From: CAVRXQ01 sp963838845
GTDB lineage: Bacteria > Actinomycetota > Acidimicrobiia > Acidimicrobiales > Bog-793
Length of the DNA: 64,000 nt
Direction: 5' to 3'
Assembly (NCBI GenBank): GCA_963838845.1
Contig: CAWISR010000002.1
Span: 868,001-932,000 of the forward strand
The number at the start of each line of letters is the position of its first letter. Positions within the stretch are counted from its first letter, which is position 1. The position numbers were made by a program, and so were the translations under genes. Below are positions 26,172 through 33,652 of this stretch, piece after piece. The notes beneath the pieces are model-generated. The model was given only the letters and a program-made list of their open reading frames with translations, was not told the origin of the DNA and ran no database searches.

Positions 26172-26504
26172 GTGCCCAAATTCGGCCGCGCCGATGCCAA
26201 TTGCAGCTTCTGTGGCAAGTCTCAAGAGCAAGTGAAGATCATCGCGGGACCCGCTGGCGTCTTCATTTGCAACGAGTGCGTGGATCTCTGCGTCGAACTC
26301 CTGAAGGCAATTTCCGACGAATCCTCGGACGAGGACGCTCGCCGAGCAAGTGGTCCTCTCTTTTCGCGAGAGATCAGGCGCTTGTCGCAGCTCATCGACT
26401 TCATGTACACGCGGCCACGAGAGAGCTTGATGGATGAGGAGCGCTACGAGCTCGCGTACGACGAGGCGAAGAGGATTCTCGGTTCGCAAACCGAATCCGA
26501 CTGA
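26172..26504 (+). CDS. Free-standing ClpX-type zinc finger protein, 110 aa
   Basis: The N terminus is a ClpX C4 zinc-binding domain: CSFCGKSQEQVKIIAGP, GVFICNECVDLCVELL, with two CxxC pairs. In ClpX this module dimerises and binds substrates and adaptors. Here the AAA+ ATPase part is missing, and the last 55 residues are a different helical region (LIDFMYTRPRESLMDEERY). It could compete with ClpX for substrates, act as an adaptor, or be an unrelated regulator. The start is a GTG at 26172. The gene is complete, not visibly broken, and stands alone. Confidence 0.75.
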   Translation: MPKFGRADANCSFCGKSQEQVKIIAGPAGVFICNECVDLCVELLKAISDESSDEDARRASGPLFSREIRRLSQLIDFMYTRPRESLMDEERYELAYDEAKRILGSQTESD

Positions 26505-26560
26505 CCGCGGATATATCGATTCAATTAGCTCCTGCACCTATTCCAAATAAAATCCTCGTT

Positions 26561-26776
26561 GTGCCCAATCAGCTACCGCTGATCCGCGAGGTCAAACGGG
26601 GTGTCATCCATATCCGAAGGCCACAGGGCTGGCAGCGAGGCGATTGGAGCCTCTGCCGTGACAAGCCTTTCAGAACTGTTGTCGGCACATTGCCTGATGG
26701 CCGCGACAAGGGAACGCTTGGAGATGTCACGTGTCGCGATTGCAAGCGTCGGTGGCAAACAAGCCAACAGGCGTGA
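26561..26776 (+). CDS. Small zinc-ribbon-like hypothetical protein, 71 aa
   Basis: The frame begins with a GTG and carries three Cys residues (SLCRDKP and VTCRDCKRRW), suggesting a small metal-binding knuckle, with several Arg and Trp residues that could contact nucleic acid. No family is recognised. It follows the ClpX-type zinc finger gene by 57 bases and may share its transcript. Protein-like composition supports it, but its short length leaves doubt. Confidence 0.45.
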   Translation: MPNQLPLIREVKRGVIHIRRPQGWQRGDWSLCRDKPFRTVVGTLPDGRDKGTLGDVTCRDCKRRWQTSQQA

Positions 26777-26864
26777 AAACATCTCGGAAAGTCACACCAA
26801 TTAACTTCGCTTGTCCGCTCTGCGCGCGACCTGCATCTCGCGCACGGCGTTCAGGCGCTAATAG

Positions 26865-26906
26865 CTTCTAAGCAGACGGTCGCAGGTTCGAGTCCTGCCG
26901 GGGGCG
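26865..26906 (+). other. 3' half of tRNA-Arg(TCT), putative attachment site
   Basis: The anticodon loop CTTCTAA (26865-26871), stem GCAGA, variable loop CGGTC, T-arm GCAGG-TTCGAGT-CCTGC and acceptor strand CGGGGGC are present. Upstream sequence does not pair with the anticodon stem and has no GCCCCCG acceptor strand or D-arm. It is a second displaced tRNA 3' end, 4.3 kb right of the tRNA-Pro fragment. Confidence 0.7.
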
Positions 26907-26974
26907 CGAAGCGCTGCTGAACGAAGTGGCAGACTCCGCCATCTGAACTCGCATTTTCGCGAAGGAGACAAGTC

Positions 26975-27826
26975 GTGGTCACCTCGTACAAGGCAGCCCC
27001 GGGCATTGACGTTCTGACATCGAGCTTCCCCATTCCTGGGATGGGGTTCGTTCCGATCAACGCGTTCGTCCTTCACGGTCCGGAGCCCGTCCTTGTCGAC
27101 ACGGGAGCGATCGTTGAGAGTGCGGAGTTCCTGCCCGCTCTCCGGACCGTCATCGATCCAGGCGACTTGAGGTGGATCTGGCTCACTCACACCGACGCGG
27201 ACCACGTCGGAACGTTGCATCAGCTGCTCGACGAGAACCCTCATCTGAAAGTGATTACGACGTTTCTCGGAGTGGGCATCATGAGCCTCTTCGCGCCGCT
27301 TCCGCTCGACAGGGTGCATCTCCTGAACCCAGGTCAGAAGATCACCCTGGGCGACCGCACACTCACGGCAATCAGGCCGCCCGCGTTCGACAACCCGTGC
27401 ACCACGGGCTTTCACGACGACAAGACCGGGGTGTTCTTCAGCTCGGACTGCTTCGGGGCGCTTCTACAAGCAGTGCCGCAAAATGCTGCCGATCTCTCCG
27501 ACGAGGATCTAAGAAACGGGCAGGTCATCTGGGCGACCGTCGACTCACCGTGGCTCCACAAAGCGGACTACGGCGCCTTCGCGCGCGAACTCGACGGCAT
27601 CCGCAAGATGGAACCGAGGATGGTCCTGAGCAGTCATCTCCCGGCCGCAGGAGGTGAAATTACCGAACGCTTGCTGACGTCGCTCGCTGCCGTGCCGACA
27701 GCTGAGCCGTTCGTCGGACCGGATCAAGCTGCTCTTCAGCAGATGTTGGCGCAAATGACTGAGGCCCCCCCGGGTAATCACCGCGGTCACGGCCGAGTGC
27801 CCCACGGGGAGGTGCCGGTGGCCTGA
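26975..27826 (+). CDS. Metallo-beta-lactamase-fold hydrolase
   Basis: The 283-aa protein has the metal-binding motif THTDADHVG (HxDxDH-like, at about residues 68-76), preceded by VLVDTGA, and later SSDCFG and SSHLPA, which supply further ligands. The fold hydrolyses esters, thioesters or phosphodiesters, or holds an oxygen-reactive di-iron centre as in FprA-like proteins. The substrate is unknown. The GTG at 26975 has GAAGGAG ideally placed. The last 30 residues (GNHRGHGRVPHGE) are unlike the domain. It is the first ordinary-looking gene to the right of the tRNA-Arg fragment. Confidence 0.8.
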   Translation: MVTSYKAAPGIDVLTSSFPIPGMGFVPINAFVLHGPEPVLVDTGAIVESAEFLPALRTVIDPGDLRWIWLTHTDADHVGTLHQLLDENPHLKVITTFLGVGIMSLFAPLPLDRVHLLNPGQKITLGDRTLTAIRPPAFDNPCTTGFHDDKTGVFFSSDCFGALLQAVPQNAADLSDEDLRNGQVIWATVDSPWLHKADYGAFARELDGIRKMEPRMVLSSHLPAAGGEITERLLTSLAAVPTAEPFVGPDQAALQQMLAQMTEAPPGNHRGHGRVPHGEVPVA

Positions 27827-28053
27827 CGGATCGCCCGGGCGATTTTCCGGCCAGCCTTCGAGCGAGGACGTGACCGCGCACTCCGTCCTAGCCGTCCGAA
27901 GCGAAGAGGCCGCTGGCGGGCAGACCGGCCCGCCGGCCGCGGCAAAGAGTCGAGTGGTCGCCGCTTCGGCCGACGAGCCGAGGGACCGCTGCTCGGCGTT
28001 CTCGTAACCACGGCGCAACCGCCTTCGGCGTACAACCTGAACGAGGAAGGAAA

Positions 28054-28638
28054 TTGCGAGCCTTTGGGAAGCCGACGGTGATGCGATCCGCCAAAGCAAC
28101 GAAGCCGCGTGCCGCCGCGGTCGGTCTTGCGCTTGCTGCCGTGGCGGTTCTCTTCGCCGCCTGCGGCGGCGCCGGCGGTCCGGGAGTTGCGAGCGCCACC
28201 GGATCGTCCACTTCAACCGCCCCCGGCGGGGCCGCCGGCAACAGCGGCGGTCCGCCAACTGCCGCGCAATTGGAGGCGATGACGAAGTGGGCAGCGTGCG
28301 TGCGCAAGCACGGACTTCCGAACTTCCCCGATCCGCCGTATCAAGGCGGCGAGCTGAACAAGCTCGGGTACACGAAGTACTCACCGCAGATGGTCAAGGC
28401 GGACAATGCGTGTCACGCTCTGGCGCTCGCGGCGGGAGCCGTTCAGTCCAAGGAGGAAATCGAAGAACACGTCGCGGCGATGCTGAAGATCGCACAGTGC
28501 ATGCGCGCCCACGGGATCACGAATTTCCCGGACCCCAATGCGAGCGGCGCACTCATCCAGTCCGTCTCCGGGTCCGACACGAACGAACCCGGATACGCGA
28601 ACGCGGCAAAGACCTGCGGTGCACCGCCCGCGCCTTAG
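28054..28638 (+). CDS. Lipoprotein with duplicated CxRxHGxxNFPDP motif
   Basis: The protein has a basic N terminus, a hydrophobic signal (AVGLALAAVAVLF) and a lipobox AAC, so it is probably a membrane-anchored lipoprotein. A Gly/Ser/Pro-rich linker follows. The mature part contains two related units: KWAACVRKHGLPNFPDP and KIAQCMRAHGITNFPDP, each with a Cys that could form a disulfide with CHAL and CGAP. Similar small exported proteins are frequent in soil actinobacteria, with unknown function. The TTG at 28054 has GGAAGGAAA upstream; an ATG at 28081 is an alternative. Confidence 0.75.
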   Translation: MRAFGKPTVMRSAKATKPRAAAVGLALAAVAVLFAACGGAGGPGVASATGSSTSTAPGGAAGNSGGPPTAAQLEAMTKWAACVRKHGLPNFPDPPYQGGELNKLGYTKYSPQMVKADNACHALALAAGAVQSKEEIEEHVAAMLKIAQCMRAHGITNFPDPNASGALIQSVSGSDTNEPGYANAAKTCGAPPAP

Positions 28639-29059
28639 CCGCCGTCGAGCGGTAGCCACTACACAGTCAGCTACGCAGCGGACGGGATTCACCGCGAACT
28701 TCGATTCGCGATCTAGACGGAAATGAGCGAGCGGGTGCCGCCCGACTCCGTTAGTCCATTGCCGTTTCCCTTGAAGGAGATCGCGGCACACCTCGTGCTA
28801 GCACCCGTCGGTCGTGCGTTCTTGGAAGTTGGTTGACAATCGATGTGATGGAGCTTGATGCGGTCGACCTGATCGCGCACATCTGCGACGAGCCCCGGTA
28901 GAGACGGCTCCTGGCGTTGATCGGTCGACAGCGACGCGCTCGCAGAGATTCCGCAGCGCAAGAGGGTGCGCGGATAAGCGAGGACGAAACCCGTGTAACT
29001 CAGGATCCGTTGATCGGCACTCGATCACAAATTGTTGTCACGCTCGCTCGCTTGTCGAA
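28639..29059. other. Gene-free stretch, 420 bases
   Basis: No convincing gene is seen. A TTGACA at 28833 is not followed by a good minus-10. A 17-codon frame from 28852 is too short to support. Confidence 0.4.
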
Positions 29060-29422
29060 TTAGCGCGATCGACGACTGTCTCTCGCCCTCCGCTTGATGT
29101 CGTCGCGGAAGGCAAGGATCTCTTGGCGGTGGGCGTCTCTGAGCGCGTGGAGCTCTGTCTTGATCTGACGCCGGAAGACCGCGACATCGTCGTGGAATCG
29201 CTCCCACGCGGCTTGTCGACTGACACCGACGGAGGTCCCGATCGCTTCCCAGGTGGCGCCTTCAGCGACCGCTTCCGCGGCGAGCTTCGCTTCCCAGGTG
29301 GACAACAGACCGACCAGCGCACGCGTCGCGCCGAGCGCGGCAAGGGGATCCTGATCGGCGGTGGCGCTCTCCCAAGTGGCGATCATCAGCGGCGGTACAC
29401 GTCGGGATTTGCGTTCTGCCAT
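29060..29422 (-). CDS. Helix-turn-helix regulator divergent from the ABC exporter
   Basis: The 120-aa protein has a central helix-turn-helix, GATWEAIGTSVGVSRQAAWERF, between an N-terminal helix (LAALGATRALVGLLSTWEAKL) and a charged C-terminal coiled stretch (DAHRQEILAFRDDIKRRA). It lies head to head with the ABC exporter. Two identical-arm palindromes in the shared promoter region make it the likely repressor of both directions. The ATG at 29422 lies at the expected transcript start, so the mRNA may be leaderless. Its ligand is unknown. Confidence 0.75.
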   Translation of the reverse strand: MAERKSRRVPPLMIATWESATADQDPLAALGATRALVGLLSTWEAKLAAEAVAEGATWEAIGTSVGVSRQAAWERFHDDVAVFRRQIKTELHALRDAHRQEILAFRDDIKRRARDSRRSR

Positions 29423-29424
29423 CT

Positions 29425-29441
29425 GTCAAGTTTGCCTTGAC
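29425..29441. promoter_or_regulatory. Operator palindrome 1 (GTCAAG-N5-CTTGAC)
   Basis: The two 6-bp arms flank TTTGC. It covers the minus-35 box of the exporter promoter and the minus-10 region of the divergent regulator gene. Its centre is 28 bp from that of the second copy. Confidence 0.7.
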
Positions 29442-29465
29442 GGTCCGCATTTGTCAAGCTAGCCT
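29437..29465 (+). promoter_or_regulatory. Promoter of the ABC exporter operon
   Basis: TTGACG (29437-29442), 17 bases, then TAGCCT (29460-29465). Transcription would begin near 29472, before the GGAGG and GTG start at 29501. Both boxes are inside the operators. Confidence 0.5.
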
Positions 29466-29469
29466 TGAC
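29453..29469. promoter_or_regulatory. Operator palindrome 2 (GTCAAG-N5-CTTGAC)
   Basis: The arms are identical to those of the first copy, with CTAGC as spacer. It covers the minus-10 box of the exporter promoter and the TTGACA minus-35 of the regulator on the other strand. Confidence 0.7.
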
Positions 29470-29500
29470 GATGAGCGGTGACCAAACGGGTGGAGGGAAT

Positions 29501-30538
29501 GTGATCGACGCGACGCGTACCGAGCGTTGGAGTGGCCCGGCGATATTCGTCGAGGACGTCCATAAATCGTTCGGGGAGGTGCAGGCTCTGTGCGGGATCG
29601 ACTTAGTCGTCGAACGGGGCAAAGTGCTCGGTCTGCTCGGGCCGAACGGCGCCGGCAAGACCACCGCGGTGAAGATCCTCACGACGTTGTTGCAGCCCGA
29701 TAGGGGGCGTGCGCTCGTCGAGGGACGTGACGTGGTGCGCTCGCCTGCCGCGGTGCGCGAGATAATCGGCCTCGCCGGACAGTCGGCGGCGATCCAAGAA
29801 GAGCTGACCGGCCGCGAGAACCTCGAGATCATGGGTCGTCTCTATCATCTCGATGCAGCGACCAGGCGTGGACGGGCGACCGATCTGCTGGAGCGGTTCG
29901 ACCTTCTCGACGCCGCCGATCGCCCCACCAAGGGCTACTCGGGGGGTATGCAGCGCCGGCTCGACCTGGCCCTCAGTCTGGTCGCGACGCCACAGGTGCT
30001 CTTCCTCGATGAGCCGACCACCGGTCTCGATCCGAGGAGCCGCCTCGGCATGTGGGATGTCATCAGGGAGCTCGTCGCGCTCGGGACGACGTTGCTTCTC
30101 ACGACGCAGTACCTCGAAGAGGCCGACGAGCTCGCCGATGAGATCGTCGTCATCGACCATGGCCGTGTCATCGCCGCCGGAACCGCGACCGAGCTGAAGA
30201 ACCGGATCGGCGGGGACGTCCTCGAATTCGCAGTCCTCGACCGCGCCCGCTTCGATGAAGCGATAGATGCCGTTCGTGCGCTTTCGACCGCGGAGATCGC
30301 TGCGGAACCCGAGACCGGTCGCCTTGGCTTACGGGTGGGAGATGGAGGATCGCACGCGCTCGTAGAAACCGTTCGTCGTCTCGACGCGCTCGGCATCGAC
30401 ACCGAAGGGCTCGCGATTCGCCAGCCTTCGCTCGACGACGTCTTCCTGGCACTGACCGGACATGGTGCCGAGGACGTCTCGGCCGCGTCGTCCGACGTCC
30501 ACAAGGCGGGCGGTCGTCACCGATGGGCGACGTCATGA
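29501..30538 (+). CDS. ABC exporter ATPase, DrrA-like
   Basis: The protein has Walker A GPNGAGKTT, signature SGGMQRRLDLAL, Walker B VLFLDEPTTGLDP and an H-loop in TTQYLEEADELAD. The C-terminal region of about 100 residues, ending QPSLDDVFLALTG, is typical of the daunorubicin-resistance (DrrA) type that powers export of drugs or lipids. The GTG at 29501 follows GGAGG and is preferred over upstream TTG and ATG codons that lie inside the operator. The stop overlaps the permease start (ATGA). The divergent HTH protein probably represses it. Confidence 0.9.
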   Translation: MIDATRTERWSGPAIFVEDVHKSFGEVQALCGIDLVVERGKVLGLLGPNGAGKTTAVKILTTLLQPDRGRALVEGRDVVRSPAAVREIIGLAGQSAAIQEELTGRENLEIMGRLYHLDAATRRGRATDLLERFDLLDAADRPTKGYSGGMQRRLDLALSLVATPQVLFLDEPTTGLDPRSRLGMWDVIRELVALGTTLLLTTQYLEEADELADEIVVIDHGRVIAAGTATELKNRIGGDVLEFAVLDRARFDEAIDAVRALSTAEIAAEPETGRLGLRVGDGGSHALVETVRRLDALGIDTEGLAIRQPSLDDVFLALTGHGAEDVSAASSDVHKAGGRHRWATS

Positions 30539-31359
30539 CGACGACGATTTCGACCTCGTTCGCTGCTCTCGACATCCCTCACCCGCCGATGCGTCGGCGG
30601 GTGAGGTTCGGGCTTGCCGACACGGCGACGCTCACGCGACGAGACCTGCTCATCTGGTTACGCAATCCCGCCTTCTTGTTCTTCTCGATTATCCAGCCGG
30701 TGATGTTCGTGCTGCTCTTCGTCTACGTCTTCGGCGGCGCGATTCCTGTCGCGGTGCGGGGCGGCTACGTGAGTTTCCTCATGCCGGGAATCATCGCCCA
30801 GACGGCGGCCTTCTCATCCTTCGGAACGGCCATCTCGCTCGCCAGGCAGTTGCAAAAAGGGGTGATCGACCGCTTTCGAGCGATGCCGATGGCACGCTCG
30901 GCCGTCCTGCTCGGGCGGCTCGTCGCGGACACCGTCCGGATCATCGTCACGCTGCTTGTGATCCTCGGGGTCGGCTACGCGGTTGGCTTCCGGTTCCAGA
31001 ACGGGGCGCTGCCGGCCGTGCTCATGGTCGTGGTCGGAGTCATCTTCGGCGTGGCGATCACGACAGTGAGCGCCTTCGTCGGCCTCGCCATCAAGGACGA
31101 GGAGTCCGTCGGTTCGTTCGGCCTCGTGTGGCTGTTCCCCCTCACCTTCGTGAGCGCCGCCTTTGTCCCCGTCTCTTCGATGCCCGGGTGGCTGCAGGCG
31201 TTCGCGAAAAACCAGCCCGTGACGATCGTGATCGACGAGATGCGCGCGCTTGCGCTCGGCGGGCCGCTCGGCCTCCACGCCTGGCAGAGCGCGGTGTGGC
31301 TCGCCGGCATCGTCGCGGTCTTCGTGCCTCTCGCCGTCCGGGCGTACCGACGCGCCTGA
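30535..31359 (+). CDS. ABC-2 type exporter permease, DrrB-like
   Basis: The 274-aa protein has about six membrane segments, starting near FFSIIQPVMFVLLFVYVFGG and ending AVWLAGIVAVFVPLAV, with the family signature PAFLFFSIIQPVMFVLLF and GVIDRFRAMPMARSAVLLGR. It forms the channel for the adjacent ATPase and exports a hydrophobic compound or lipid. The ATG at 30535 overlaps the ATPase stop. A start four codons earlier is also in frame. Confidence 0.9.
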   Translation: MTTTISTSFAALDIPHPPMRRRVRFGLADTATLTRRDLLIWLRNPAFLFFSIIQPVMFVLLFVYVFGGAIPVAVRGGYVSFLMPGIIAQTAAFSSFGTAISLARQLQKGVIDRFRAMPMARSAVLLGRLVADTVRIIVTLLVILGVGYAVGFRFQNGALPAVLMVVVGVIFGVAITTVSAFVGLAIKDEESVGSFGLVWLFPLTFVSAAFVPVSSMPGWLQAFAKNQPVTIVIDEMRALALGGPLGLHAWQSAVWLAGIVAVFVPLAVRAYRRA

Positions 31360-31378
31360 ACGCCCCGTTCGCGATAGC

Positions 31379-32350
31379 TCAACCGGTCGTGAGGATGAGC
31401 TTGCCCGTGGTGCGACGACCTTCGAGGTCGACGTGTGCGCGCGCCGCTTCGCCGAGGGGGTACGTGCCACCGATCTCAAGTTCGAGCCAGCCGTCCGCGA
31501 CCGCCGCGAACACTTCGCGAGCGCGCCATGTGAACTCGTCGTCGTCCGCCACGTACGCGCCGAGAAGTGGTCGGGTCACAAAGAGCGATCCGAGCTGCGC
31601 GAGGCGCGCGAGGTCGAACGGCGGAACAGGCCCGCTCGCCGCCCCGAAGAGGACGAGGTAACCGCGGCGACGAAGCGCCCGCAGGCTCGACTCAAACGTC
31701 GCGGCGCCGACGCCGTCGTAGACGGCCGCAACGCCGACGCCCGACGTGACCCGGGCGACCTCGTCTAAGAACGCGTCGTAGTCAACGACGAAGTCCGCCC
31801 CCGCGGCTTTGGCGATCTCGGCCTTTTGCGGCGTCGATGTCGTCGCGACGACGGTTGCCCCAAGGCGCTTCGCGAACTGCGTGATGAGCCGTCCGGCGCC
31901 GCCCGCCGCGGCGTGCACCGCAACGACGTCGCCGTGCTGGACGGCGTAAGTGCTCACCGTGAGGTACTGAGCGGTGAGCCCTTGGACCATCGCCGCGGCT
32001 CCCTGTTCGAGCGTTACGCCGTCGGGGAGGTGCACGGCGCGATTCGCCCGGACGACGACCTTGTCTGCGTAGCTCCCCGGCGCCTCGATCCAGGCCACGC
32101 GGTCTCCTGGTGCGAAGCCCGACACCTCCGGCCCGAGCTCGATGACCGTGCCTGCTCCCTCGGCGCCGAGCACGAAAGGCACGTCCCGCGTGTAAGGCGG
32201 CCGTCCGATCCGCCCGTAGACGTCCATGAAATTGACGCCCGCGGCGGCGACACCGACGAGCAGTTGGCCTGATGAGGGTGTCGGGTCGGGGACGTCCTCG
32301 AGGCGGAGAACCTCGGGTCCACCGAACCGGGTGACGACGACGGCGCGCAC
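31379..32350 (-). CDS. NADPH:quinone oxidoreductase (zinc-less MDR family)
   Basis: The 323-aa protein belongs to the medium-chain dehydrogenase group without zinc: N-terminal FGGPEVLRLEDVPDP, then GVNFMDVYGRIG, and the nucleotide-binding AAAGGAGRLITQFAKRLGA. It should reduce quinones or enones with NADPH and is cytoplasmic. The GTG at 32350 has AAAGGAG upstream and starts the family domain exactly, so the much longer upstream frame is rejected. It converges with the exporter operon (19-base gap). Confidence 0.88.
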   Translation of the reverse strand: MRAVVVTRFGGPEVLRLEDVPDPTPSSGQLLVGVAAAGVNFMDVYGRIGRPPYTRDVPFVLGAEGAGTVIELGPEVSGFAPGDRVAWIEAPGSYADKVVVRANRAVHLPDGVTLEQGAAAMVQGLTAQYLTVSTYAVQHGDVVAVHAAAGGAGRLITQFAKRLGATVVATTSTPQKAEIAKAAGADFVVDYDAFLDEVARVTSGVGVAAVYDGVGAATFESSLRALRRRGYLVLFGAASGPVPPFDLARLAQLGSLFVTRPLLGAYVADDDEFTWRAREVFAAVADGWLELEIGGTYPLGEAARAHVDLEGRRTTGKLILTTG

Positions 32351-32638
32351 TTGCAGACTCCTTTCCTCGTTCCCTCGGACGGTAACGGGCAGGGGGCGGG
32401 TACCGGACGACTGCGATGCATTCTGTACGAGTAAGGGGGTTGGCGAGCTCAACGCGTAGCGTCGAGTGCGCAATCCGGCGCAGGACTCGCACACCTCCTC
32501 GAGGGATCGTTTCACGCCCGTCGCGGTACGCGGCGCTCGGGCGCCATTTCGGCGACCGCGGCGCAGTGAAGTTGCCAGATAGCTTCGCGAGGTCATCTCC
32601 GCGAGTGAGCGGAACGGCCCTTGAGGCAGGAGGAGCGC

Positions 32639-33652
32639 ATGCAACTCGGCATGGTCGGCTTGGGGCGGATGGGGGCGAACATGGTCCGCCGGTTGATGAA
32701 GGCGGGGCACGAATGCGTCGTGTACGACCTGAACGCGGACGCGGTCGACGTTCTCGCGGGTGAAGGAGCGATCGGCGCACATTCCGTCGAGGAGTTCGTG
32801 AAGTGCCTCGCCGCGCCTCGCAACGTCTGGATGATGGTGCCCGCCGGGGTCACTGGAAAGACAATCGACAGCCTCGCCAGCCAACTCGAATCCGGTGACA
32901 CGCTGATCGACGGCGGCAACTCGTACTACCGCGACGACATCGATCGCGCCGATGCTCTGCGCGCGAAGTCGTTGCACTACGTCGACGCCGGAACAAGCGG
33001 CGGCGTGTGGGGGCTTGAGCGGGGGTTCTGTCTGATGATCGGCGGCGAGGACGAGGCGGTCGAACGGCTGGTGCCGATCTTCGAGTCGCTCGCGCCCGGT
33101 CCCGGCGACGTCGGCCGCACGCCGGGACGAACCGGTGCGTTTTCACCTTCGGAGCAGGGGTGGTTGCATTGCGGCCCAAATGGCGCCGGTCACTTCGTGA
33201 AAATGGTTCACAACGGGATCGAGTACGCGGTGATGGGGGCCTACGCAGAGGGACTCAACATCTTGAACAACGCGAACGTCGGCGCGAAGGCGCGCGCGGA
33301 TGATGCCGAGACCGCGCCGCTTCGCGATCCGAAGTACTACGAATACGACCTCAACCTTCCGGAGATCGCCGAGGTTTGGCGGCGCGGAAGCGTCATCGCG
33401 TCGTGGCTGCTCGATCTCACCGCGGAAGCGCTTTACGCGGACCCACAGCTCAGTCAATTCGAAGGTCGGGTCTCTGACTCGGGTGAGGGACGCTGGACAA
33501 GCATCGCCGCGATCGACGAAGGTGTCCCGGCGACGCTGCTCACCGCGGCGTTGTACTCGCGCTTCGGTTCGCAGGGCGCGGCGCTCTTCGCCGACAAGGT
33601 CGAGTCCGCGCAGCGCAAGGCCTTCGGGGGACACGCGGAGAAAAAGGGGTGA
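32639..33652 (+). CDS. gnd: 6-phosphogluconate dehydrogenase, decarboxylating
   Basis: The product makes ribulose 5-phosphate and CO2 from 6-phosphogluconate while reducing NAD(P). It has the Rossmann motif GMVGLGRMGANMVRRL, the substrate region DAGTSGGVWGLERG and the catalytic GAGHFVKMVHNGIEY with Lys and Asn. At 337 residues it is the short actinobacterial form, not the 470-residue enzyme of enteric bacteria. AGGAGG precedes the ATG at 32639. The stop overlaps the GTG of pgi, and zwf follows, so the oxidative pentose phosphate genes form one operon. Confidence 0.93.
   Translation: MQLGMVGLGRMGANMVRRLMKAGHECVVYDLNADAVDVLAGEGAIGAHSVEEFVKCLAAPRNVWMMVPAGVTGKTIDSLASQLESGDTLIDGGNSYYRDDIDRADALRAKSLHYVDAGTSGGVWGLERGFCLMIGGEDEAVERLVPIFESLAPGPGDVGRTPGRTGAFSPSEQGWLHCGPNGAGHFVKMVHNGIEYAVMGAYAEGLNILNNANVGAKARADDAETAPLRDPKYYEYDLNLPEIAEVWRRGSVIASWLLDLTAEALYADPQLSQFEGRVSDSGEGRWTSIAAIDEGVPATLLTAALYSRFGSQGAALFADKVESAQRKAFGGHAEKKG

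Noticed and set aside
26858..27415. Leftward frame ending PGRTRTCDRLLRSY
   Set aside because: The end is again translated tRNA sequence, and the frame is antisense to the metallo-hydrolase gene.
28852..28905. 17-codon frame beginning MELDAVDLIAHIC
   Set aside because: Too short, no ribosome site, and no known match; could be a decayed gene end but cannot be supported.
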